From assembly GCA_964585895.1 (NCBI GenBank), contig CAZPFP010000034.1:1-6426 (forward strand): a DNA stretch of 6,426 nucleotides, read 5' to 3'. The notes under the pieces are model-generated. The model had not been told where the DNA came from. It ran no database searches and saw nothing but the letters and a program-made list of their open reading frames with translations. The position numbers and the translations under genes are program-made. Position 1 is the stretch's first letter. The number at the start of each line of letters is the position of its first letter. This stretch comes from CAZPFP01 sp964585895. Lineage in GTDB: Bacteria > Patescibacteriota > Microgenomatia > PFEM01 > JAHIFH01. Below, piece by piece: positions 1 to 4,034 of this stretch.

Positions 1-113
1 CGCAGAGTAGAGAGGCGACGCTTAATGGTTGATTCAGACAAATCCAGTTTTTCCAGGTGCTCCTGGTACCGGGCGATTTTTTCTTGGTTTAGTTTTTTGA
101 GCAGGTCTTCCAT
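1..113 (-). CDS. Partial reading frame: second half of a tyrosine-recombinase core-binding (SAM-like) domain, running off the left edge
   Basis: From ATG at 113 the frame encodes 37 complete codons beginning MEDLLKKLNQEK and ending at the edge in TIKRRLSTLR. That ending is the typical close of the core-binding (Phage_int_SAM-like) domain of XerC/D-type recombinases. Aligned without gaps to the same stretch of the upstream gene (about residues 56-84 of 270-743), 13 of 29 residues match, including I, Y, L, STI, RRLS and LR. The frame is open without a stop from 269 down to 1, in the same frame as 270-743, so this is probably the displaced second half of that protein's second core-binding domain. 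Start is uncertain: ATG at 113 has a purine-rich AGAG stretch about 9 nt upstream (123-128), and ATG at 236 is the alternative. No catalytic domain (R-H-R-Y) is visible, but the sequence ends here. It could be a separate gene, a pseudogene fragment, or the tail of a read-through product. Confidence 0.5.
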   Translation of the reverse strand, partial: MEDLLKKLNQEKIARYQEHLEKLDLSESTIKRRLSTL

Positions 114-157
114 TTTTTTTAGCTCTCTTTGACTTTTGGGCGGCGTGTTATAATCGA

Positions 158-237
158 AATGCGGGCTACCTTTTGCTTTAACGCAAAAAGGCAAAGTTTT
201 GGTCCCCTCCAAATTTTTGCTTGCGGCGGCCCGCATT
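158..237. repeat. Folded inverted-repeat element (outer 9-bp arms, two internal hairpins) inside the recombinase-like frame
   Basis: The outer arms AATGCGGGC (158-166) and GCCCGCATT (229-237) are exact reverse complements. Between them lie two adjacent hairpins. The first is CCTTTTGC/GCAAAAAGG around the loop TTTAAC (169-191, one bulged A). The second has stems GCAAA/TTTGC and TTTGG/CCAAA around the loop TCCCCT, with a 2x2 internal loop (191-220). The whole would fold like a small three-stem cloverleaf. It lies in an open frame between the two halves of a conserved domain and stays open in that frame, as Rickettsia palindromic elements do. Whether it is mobile, or repeated elsewhere in the genome, cannot be seen from one window. 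Confidence 0.55.
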
Positions 238-250
238 GATTTGTTAACCT

Positions 251-266
251 TGCCTGCCGGCAGGCA
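251..266. repeat. Perfect 16-bp GC-rich palindrome TGCCTGCCGGCAGGCA
   Basis: The sequence equals its own reverse complement and starts 4 nt beyond the TAA stop of the 270-743 gene. Its high GC contrasts with the AT-rich surroundings. I recall CCTGCCGGCAGG-type palindromes as common in CPR genomes, but that is memory, not a search. It belongs to the extra block that separates the two halves of the second core-binding domain. Without a following T-run it is not a standard terminator. Confidence 0.6.
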
Positions 267-269
267 GAA

Positions 270-743
270 TTACGTTGCTACTTCCAGCCAGCTTAAAAAG
301 TGCCTTAGATCCGAAAGATAATTCTTGATACTGATGGGGCTAATTTTTTCTTTCTCTAGGTGTTTTTTGAATTCGGTTAAGACTTTTTTACCTGGTGTTT
401 CAGTCTCAGCCAGTGATGCGCGAAGATTTAGGGCTAAAATTGCTTCGTTTTTCGATAGCCAGCCTTGGCTAACACCAAACTGACCAAATTTCCTTAAAGC
501 CGAAAGCCGGCGGTTAATAGTGGAAAGAGGAGTTTGCTTAGTGTTTAAATCTGTTTTGTATTCTTCAATTGTTTCAAGAGTCAGCAGACCAAAAATAGTT
601 TTACCAGCAACTTGATATTTAATACTGGTTTTGCTTGCTAGCCAATTAAGGAAGTTTTTGATATCAGCAACGTAATTTTTGATAGTGACCGAGGAAACCT
701 TTTGGGTTTTAAGATATTGGCGGAAAAGTTCGGGCAGGTTCAT
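270..743 (-). CDS. Tyrosine-recombinase-like protein with one and a half core-binding (SAM-like) domains, no catalytic domain
   Basis: This is a 157-residue protein. Residues 3-108 form a complete N-terminal core-binding domain of the XerC/XerD/phage integrase type: TIKNY at 20-24, FLNWL at 31-35, STINRRLSALRKF at 74-86, then a GWLSKNEA-like end. Where a recombinase would begin its catalytic domain, a second core-binding domain starts instead (residues 122-154, HLEKEKIS, SIKNYLSDLRHFLSWL); 13 of 31 residues match residues 6-36. It stops at TAA after EVAT, half-way through the domain. The other half lies in the same frame at 1-113. The domain binds DNA in recombinases; with no R-H-R-Y catalytic residues, this product alone cannot recombine DNA. 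I chose ATG at 743 because it follows the stop of the 38-codon gene upstream by 4 nt and opens the domain (MNLPELFRQYL). TTG at 779 would overlap that gene. No clear Shine-Dalgarno, so coupling to the upstream gene is likely. Confidence 0.75.
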   Translation of the reverse strand: MNLPELFRQYLKTQKVSSVTIKNYVADIKNFLNWLASKTSIKYQVAGKTIFGLLTLETIEEYKTDLNTKQTPLSTINRRLSALRKFGQFGVSQGWLSKNEAILALNLRASLAETETPGKKVLTEFKKHLEKEKISPISIKNYLSDLRHFLSWLEVAT

Positions 744-747
744 GGGT

Positions 748-864
748 TTATAGAAAAAGCCAGAGAAAAGCACTGGCAAAAATTAGTAAAACAACAAGAA
801 CTTCAGCAAAACGGCTGACATAGTTTGATTTTTTAATGGTGTAGTTCTGGTTGTAATTTCTCAT
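748..864 (-). CDS. Small single-helix membrane protein, 38 aa, coupled to the recombinase-like gene
   Basis: The frame starts at ATG 864 and ends at TAA 748-750. It encodes a polar, basic N-terminus (MRNYNQNYTIKKSNYVSRF), then a hydrophobic helix (EVLVVLLIFASAFLWLFL) reaching the last residue: a short cytoplasmic head followed by one transmembrane segment. Supporting signs are a GGGAA purine stretch a few nt before the ATG, a perfect TATAAT box about 30 nt upstream on the same strand, and a stop only 4 nt before ATG 743 of the next gene, which suggests one mRNA and translational coupling. I do not recognise the family. It could be a membrane partner of the DNA-binding protein or a small stress or toxin-like peptide, but nothing in the sequence decides this. 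Being short, it could be a chance frame; the arrangement with the next gene argues for a real one. Confidence 0.5.
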   Translation of the reverse strand: MRNYNQNYTIKKSNYVSRFAEVLVVLLIFASAFLWLFL

Positions 865-894
865 AATTCCCGCAAGATTTGTTTTGTGCGTAAA

Positions 895-960
895 TTATAC
901 CGAATTAGACTAAATTATATATTACTAACAACTATAATAAGGTTTGTAGAAGTATGTCAA
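895..960 (-). promoter_or_regulatory. Candidate promoter(s) for the 38-aa gene and recombinase-like gene
   Basis: Read on the minus strand, TTGACA (960-955) is followed after 18 nt by TATAGT (936-931), and a perfect TATAAT lies at 900-895. The second box has no good -35 at 16-18 nt. A start near 924 gives a leader of about 60 nt to ATG 864; a start near 888 gives about 24 nt. Both point to the small gene. The region is AT-rich, so chance matches are possible. Confidence 0.4.
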
Positions 961-1068
961 GAGTCAATTTTTGTAGAGTTTGACCTAGTTAGATTAGGTT
1001 GAAAATAACATCCGGTGGATGCCAAAATGCCTTTTCATAAGGATTAACACAAACGATAATTACCGCAA

Positions 1069-1140
1069 ATTGACCAGATAAATATATCAATTAACTTCTT
1101 AATATATCGTGACTGAGAAAATTTTGTTTATTTGGTCAAT
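1069..1140. repeat. 14-bp inverted repeat with AATATATC motifs
   Basis: The left arm ATTGACCAGATAAA (1069-1082) and right arm TTTATTTGGTCAAT (1127-1140) are reverse complements at 13 of 14 positions; the odd pair is a G:T wobble in RNA. AATATATC occurs inside twice in direct orientation (1081-1088 and 1101-1108), and its reverse complement GATATATT sits just outside the right arm (1141-1148). It could be a binding-site cluster, a transcript hairpin, or a miniature-element remnant. Confidence 0.4.
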
Positions 1141-1550
1141 GATATATTATGATATAGAAAAGTATTCGTGCCCAAGTTTAATCCTATAGAAAAAATAGCC
1201 ATTTTTAGATTACCGGTTAGGAAGAACCTGAAGCTGGCAGGATTTAATTGTGATATAAATTAGAAATTTTGAAACTGACTTGGTCGAGATTTGAAAAAGT
1301 ATTCCCGAAAATTGGGCAGTTTTTATTTATGTCCTAGAGTAATTGTAAAAGTGATTTAATTAGCGGTTACTCCTTTTGTCTGCTAGAGATGGCTCTTGTT
1401 AAATAATTCTGTTTGTTAGGGGATAAATTGTGCTTTTGAGTTTTGTTTCTTTTATGTTCTTGAGTTATGCGGCCTTTTTATTGTTAAAGCCTCTAGTATT
1501 TAATCTCAGGGTAGCTTTATAGGGAAGACACCGAGTGTGATAAGGGTTCT

Positions 1551-1640
1551 TGACAGAGTTGGTCCCTGTCACGGCTGGCGGTGGTGTTCCTGGTGGCGCC
1601 TGCGTTCTCGGTAATAGAGATAGCCGAGAAGGGCAATGAT
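1551..1640. repeat. Left copy of a 90-bp direct repeat flanking the toxin-antitoxin cassette
   Basis: This stretch aligns without gaps to 3007-3096 at a constant offset of 1456, with 10 mismatches by eye (about 89% identity). It contains the same downstream hairpin as the right copy (TGACAGAG/CCCTGTCA, 1551-1571, one mispair), followed by the 3' coding end of the Ig-like surface-protein gene in the same minus-strand orientation. Nucleotide identity is lost abruptly after GGCAATGAT at 1640. Confidence 0.8.
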
Positions 1641-1652
1641 AAGCAGTAGGAG
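1569..1652 (-). pseudogene. Truncated C-terminal remnant of an Ig-like surface-protein paralogue
   Basis: Read on the minus strand, the last 27 codons before TGA (1569-1571) give a hydrophobic run LLLLIIALLGYLYY, then RERRRHQEHHRQP. The intact gene at 3025-3978 ends LLLLIIIALLSYLYY, RERRRHQEHHRKP, so membrane helix and basic tail are both kept. Upstream of 1652 the similarity ends and the frame turns into KVPLFS-type sequence with no start or exported domain. Several differences in the tail are silent or conservative, and the helix stays hydrophobic although its bases have diverged. This suggests the copy was once a functional paralogue before most of it was lost. It could instead be a duplicated gene end made when the toxin-antitoxin cassette inserted. 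Confidence 0.65.
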
Positions 1653-1686
1653 GCGCTTAACCGGTAGAAAGGATAAGAATTGGGGC

Positions 1687-1715
1687 TTGACAAGCTAGAA
1701 CAAGTTAATTAACAT
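1687..1715 (+). promoter_or_regulatory. Promoter of the toxin-antitoxin operon
   Basis: A perfect -35 TTGACA (1687-1692), a 17-nt spacer and the -10 TAACAT (1710-1715, 4 of 6 consensus bases) form a good sigma70-type promoter. Transcription would begin near 1722, leaving about 8 nt before ATG 1730, with no Shine-Dalgarno, so the toxin message would be nearly leaderless. Confidence 0.6.
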
Positions 1716-1728
1716 AGTTGTTAACTAT
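1704..1728. promoter_or_regulatory. Candidate operator: two inverted repeats over the -10 and start point
   Basis: GTTAATTAAC (1704-1713) is a perfect palindrome. ATAGTT-GTT-AACTAT (1714-1728) is a perfect 6-bp inverted repeat. Together they cover the -10 box and the predicted start of transcription. AbiEi-type antitoxins are known to repress their own operon by binding inverted repeats in the promoter, so this is the natural site for the antitoxin encoded at 2427-2999. Binding here is inference. Confidence 0.45.
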
Positions 1729-1729
1729 T

Positions 1730-2427
1730 ATGGAACAGACTAGGGCAAAAGAATTAGCTAAAAAACTCCAAATTTCCCCTGAGCAGGTGGCTCGAGAAGA
1801 ATATGAACTTTTCTTTTTGAGAGACTTGTTTAGCAGTAGTTTCGGCCCAAGTTTGGTCTTTAAAGGAGGAACGGTTCTAAGACTAGCTTATGGTTCGCCT
1901 CGTTTTTCCGATGACCTTGATTTTTCCATTTTGAAAAGAATTGATACCAAGAAGTTCACTGAAGTCATTCAGAAAATAGGTAATCGCTACCCAAACGTAA
2001 AGATTAGCGATGTCAGGCGAAAGAAGAATACTCTTTTTGCTTTAATAAAAATTAAAGAGGAATTTTTGCCTCTTGCTTTTAGTATTAAGATTGAGATTTC
2101 TACCAGAACTGTTGATTGGAAAAGAGGAGTTGATTTTTTGGTTAAGACTTTGGCGAGTGAGGCAACACCGGTAGCGGTTATCGGTCAAACGGCGAGCTTA
2201 TTGAGAATAAAGAGAGATAAACAGTTAGCCATTAAAGCAAGAAAAAGAGGCAGAGATCTCTATGACCTTTGGTTTGTTAGCAGTCAATTAAGAGAGGAGT
2301 TTAGAGTTCNNNNNNNNNNGTTCCCAAGCATAAATTATCTTTAAAAGAGCTCAAAATGGAATTGAATAGATTACTGCCTCTTAGTGAAAGGTATCTGGTT
2401 GAACAATTGATTTCTAAGGGGAAATAA
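1730..2427 (+). CDS. AbiEii-family nucleotidyltransferase toxin (type IV toxin-antitoxin), interrupted by an assembly gap
   Basis: Motifs match the AbiEii/AbiGii (DUF1814) nucleotidyltransferase-fold toxins: KGGT at 45-48, then RFSDDLDF at 58-65 with the metal-binding D-x-D-type acidic residues (D62, D64), a later acidic strand IKIEIS (119-124), and the signature KQLAIKARKRGRDLYDLW (164-181). Relatives such as the mycobacterial MenT toxins transfer nucleotides to tRNA 3' ends; AbiEii causes reversible growth arrest and phage abortive infection. Start: ATG 1730; an in-frame TTG at 1718 lies within the promoter. Ten Ns (2310-2319) follow residue 193. Read literally, the frame dies at 2344. In the +1 phase after the gap it continues VPKHKLSLKELKMELNRLLP to TAA 2425-2427, a fitting C-terminus that overlaps the antitoxin start by one base. 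The missing length is therefore not 10 but a number leaving remainder 2 on division by 3, and the true protein is roughly 230 residues or somewhat more. Confidence 0.88.
2310..2319. other. Assembly gap (10 Ns) inside the toxin gene
   Basis: Exactly ten Ns, the usual scaffold-gap placeholder, break the toxin frame. Coding on the two sides is in different phases at this length but agrees if the true gap leaves remainder 2 on division by 3. It is thus an assembly artefact rather than evidence of a frameshift mutation. Confidence 0.95.
2416..2421 (+). promoter_or_regulatory. Shine-Dalgarno site of the antitoxin gene
   Basis: AAGGGG lies 5 nt before ATG 2427, inside the last codons of the toxin. 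The antitoxin gene has a clear ribosome binding site whereas the toxin gene does not, which would favour antitoxin synthesis from the shared mRNA. Confidence 0.65.
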
Positions 2428-2999
2428 TGAAGCAAATAGAATTTTTACAAAAGTTGAAAGAATTGGGCAAGTCTTACTATACGGTTTCGGAGATTCAGGC
2501 GGTTCTCGGACAAAGCAGGCCAGCGGCAAAAGTGATTATTAATCGCTTTATTAAAGCAGGTGTTTTAGAAAGACCGTGGAGGGATGTTTACGTGCCTGCT
2601 CTTGGCGGCTACAATCTTGAAGAAATTGCGGTGGCTCTTTATGCGCCTTGTTATATTTCTTTTGAAAGCGCTCTGTCCAAATATGGAATTTTAAGTCAAG
2701 TTCCTTATACTCTGACTTGCGCTACTTCCAGGAGGTCAAAAAAAATTATACTGGGAGGGAAAGAAGTGGAGTATCGAAAGCTTAAAAAAGAGCTTTTTTT
2801 TGGCTACCGGTTTTTAGATAAGATTGCTCTAGCTGAACCCGAAAAAGCCCTTTTGGATCAACTCTATTTTGTTTCCCTGGGAAAGACAGCTATTGATTTG
2901 GGGGATTTTCATCTTTCCGGAATTTCTGAAAAGAAACTTCTTAAGCTGGCAAGGAATTTTCCTAAAGCTGTCCAGAAGAAAGCCCAAGAACTAGTTTAA
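2427..2999 (+). CDS. AbiEi-family antitoxin / transcriptional repressor
   Basis: This 190-residue protein begins with a winged helix-turn-helix (about residues 15-57: YYTVSEIQAVLG, then VIINRFIKAGVLERPWRDVYV), followed by the AbiEi effector region. Typical features there are YISFESALSKYGI (76-88) and AEPEKALLDQLYF (136-148), both hallmark patterns of AbiEi antitoxin-domain proteins. In characterised systems the antitoxin neutralises the nucleotidyltransferase without stable binding (type IV) and represses the operon through inverted repeats at the promoter, here probably 1704-1728. Its ATG overlaps the toxin stop (TAATG), so translation is coupled. Classical abiE operons place the antitoxin first; here it is second. 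The length is at the short end for the family but the C-terminus, ending in a basic helix, looks complete. The gene ends 26 bases before the stop of the convergent surface-protein gene. Confidence 0.85.
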   Translation: MKQIEFLQKLKELGKSYYTVSEIQAVLGQSRPAAKVIINRFIKAGVLERPWRDVYVPALGGYNLEEIAVALYAPCYISFESALSKYGILSQVPYTLTCATSRRSKKIILGGKEVEYRKLKKELFFGYRFLDKIALAEPEKALLDQLYFVSLGKTAIDLGDFHLSGISEKKLLKLARNFPKAVQKKAQELV

Positions 3000-3006
3000 G
3001 GCAGAC

Positions 3007-3027
3007 TGACAGGGACCGACCCTGTCA
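3007..3027. repeat. Perfect hairpin TGACAGGG-N5-CCCTGTCA between convergent genes
   Basis: Eight-base arms (3007-3014 and 3020-3027) surround a five-base loop. The right arm includes the TGA stop of the 3025-3978 gene. Placed between convergent genes it may act as a two-way transcription stop, but neither side is followed by a T-run, so it is not a standard intrinsic terminator. A slightly degraded copy lies at 1551-1571. Confidence 0.6.
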
Positions 3028-3096
3028 TGGCTTGCGATGGTGTTCCTGGTGGCGCCTGCGCTCTCGGTAATAGAGATAGCTGAGAAGGGCAATGAT
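3007..3096. repeat. Right copy of the 90-bp direct repeat flanking the toxin-antitoxin cassette
   Basis: This is the partner of 1551-1640 (about 89% identity, no gaps). It consists of the hairpin at 3007-3027 plus the codons for the end of the membrane helix and the basic tail of the intact surface-protein gene. The toxin-antitoxin operon and its promoter lie exactly between the two copies. Confidence 0.8.
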
Positions 3097-3978
3097 GATT
3101 AACAAGAGGAGAACAATCAGCCAGCAGATGGGGATAACAAACCTCGGCGGCGCCTCAACAACCAGGGTAAAAGTGGGTAAAAGGATAGTGTTGCCGGCCT
3201 GGTCAAAAGAGATAACGGTTACTTGATAGGTGTCGTTAGCAAGGTCTTGGTCAGGGATGAGAACAAAACTGCCGTCCTCAGCAACCGTGGTAATGAGTTG
3301 ATAACTTTTTTTGTCTTGAAGGTTTATTTGAATAGTGGCGCCGGGTTCACCCCGTCCAAAGAAAGCCGGTTGATGCGAACGGGTGGTCACGGTCACGCCC
3401 GGGGGAAGAGTGGTCAGGTCAATGGAAGAAAAGTTTAAATTAGGTGTTTCTTCAATGGTGATGATGATAACAAAAGGCGGTTCAGTGTCAACAGTAAAGT
3501 GCCAGGTAGACGAGAAGGCGTAATTACCGGCATAGTCGAAGACTTTAACATACCAGACGTGCTTGCCGTCAGTTAGGTCACTCGGGGCGGTGATAGTAAT
3601 GGTGGAAAGGGAGCTGGTAATGTTGTCAATAAAAAGCTTGCTGTCAAGAAAGAGCTGGTATTTGGCAATCCCGGAGCCTTCGTCTGTTGAGGCCAGGAAG
3701 ATAAAATCAGGCTGATTAGTGGCGATATAGGCGCTGTTTTCAGGAGCAATGAGGATTGGGGCTGTGGGTGGAATTAAGTCAACTCCCGGAGGGACTGGTG
3801 TAGGCGTTGGGGTTGGTGAGACTGAAGGCTGAACAACGGTGACGCTGACTTGAGAACTTTTTTCAATCGTGGCTAGAACTTGGCTTGGTAAAAAAGGAAG
3901 TTGACTAATCGAGCTGACTAGACCAAGTTGAAGAATTAACCAAGAAAGAAGGACAGAAAAGAGAATTCTTTTATTCAT
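3025..3978 (-). CDS. Membrane-anchored Ig/FN3-like surface protein
   Basis: This is a 317-residue exported protein of unassigned family. Residues 1-36 form a signal peptide (MNKR basic start, hydrophobic core 5-24, cleavage plausible after VLA at 34-36). A proline/threonine linker follows (about 50-64, PTPTPTPVPP), the kind that spans a cell wall. Residues 70-164 are a beta-sandwich of Ig/FN3 type (PPTAPILIAPEN at the start, GSGIAKYQLFLD, then DGKHVWYVKVFDYAGN). Residues 200-278 form a second Ig-like domain (GRGEPGATIQINL, then DGSFVLIPDQDL, YQVTVISFDQAGN). A transmembrane helix (280-304) and basic tail RERRRHQEHHRKP anchor it. No LPxTG sortase motif is present, so anchoring is by the helix. 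It is last in a leftward set of three exported-protein genes, 56 bases after the DUF916-like gene. A truncated paralogue of its 3' end lies at 1569-1652. Confidence 0.85.
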   Translation of the reverse strand: MNKRILFSVLLSWLILQLGLVSSISQLPFLPSQVLATIEKSSQVSVTVVQPSVSPTPTPTPVPPGVDLIPPTAPILIAPENSAYIATNQPDFIFLASTDEGSGIAKYQLFLDSKLFIDNITSSLSTITITAPSDLTDGKHVWYVKVFDYAGNYAFSSTWHFTVDTEPPFVIIITIEETPNLNFSSIDLTTLPPGVTVTTRSHQPAFFGRGEPGATIQINLQDKKSYQLITTVAEDGSFVLIPDQDLANDTYQVTVISFDQAGNTILLPTFTLVVEAPPRFVIPICWLIVLLLLIIIALLSYLYYRERRRHQEHHRKP

Positions 3979-3986
3979 CTAATTTC

Positions 3987-4015
3987 AGTGTAGATGATAA
4001 TTAAGAAGTTGACAA
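3987..4015 (-). promoter_or_regulatory. Candidate internal promoter for the Ig-like surface protein
   Basis: On the minus strand, TTGTCA (4015-4010), a 17-nt spacer and TACACT (3992-3987) resemble -35 and -10 boxes. The -10 ends 8 nt before ATG 3978, so the transcript would start at or next to the start codon (leaderless). That fits the absence of a Shine-Dalgarno there. The gene may also be read from the upstream operon. Confidence 0.35.
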
Positions 4016-4034
4016 TACAAAAAGATAAGGGGAG

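Larger units (their letters stand above)
865..1550. other. AT-rich stretch with no convincing gene
   Basis: About 690 bases separate the left unit from the repeat and toxin-antitoxin region. I find no conserved coding frame and no tRNA-like T-arm. What it holds: the leftward promoter candidates (895-960); a CATCC-GGT-GGATG hairpin (1009-1021); a 14-bp inverted repeat (1069-1082 / 1127-1140); a weak hairpin CCCGA..TTGGG followed by a T-rich run (1304-1327); and a marginal 30-codon hydrophobic frame from GTG 1430 to TAG 1522 with AGGGG 7 nt upstream. The low GC compared with both flanks suggests decayed or foreign DNA. Confidence 0.5.

Noticed and set aside
744..779. TTG start at 779 extending the recombinase-like protein by 12 residues
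   Set aside because: It would overlap the small membrane-protein gene, adds residues unrelated to the domain, and ATG 743 sits 4 nt after that gene's stop.
1168..1263. 31-codon frame from GTG (MPKFNPIEKIAIF…)
   Set aside because: No ribosome binding site, no recognisable family, and AT-rich DNA gives frames of this length by chance.
1304..1327. Hairpin with T-rich tail as an intrinsic terminator
   Set aside because: Only about five pairs with one wobble, an interrupted T-run, and no plus-strand gene upstream that it would end.
1551..3096. tRNA attachment site for the toxin-antitoxin cassette
   Set aside because: No tRNA-like arms or CCA end are visible in either repeat; the repeated sequence is the end of a protein gene.
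3223..3438. Plus-strand open frame opposite the Ig-like gene
   Set aside because: It lies wholly within a well-supported minus-strand gene, has no family features and is rich in residues typical of antisense frames.
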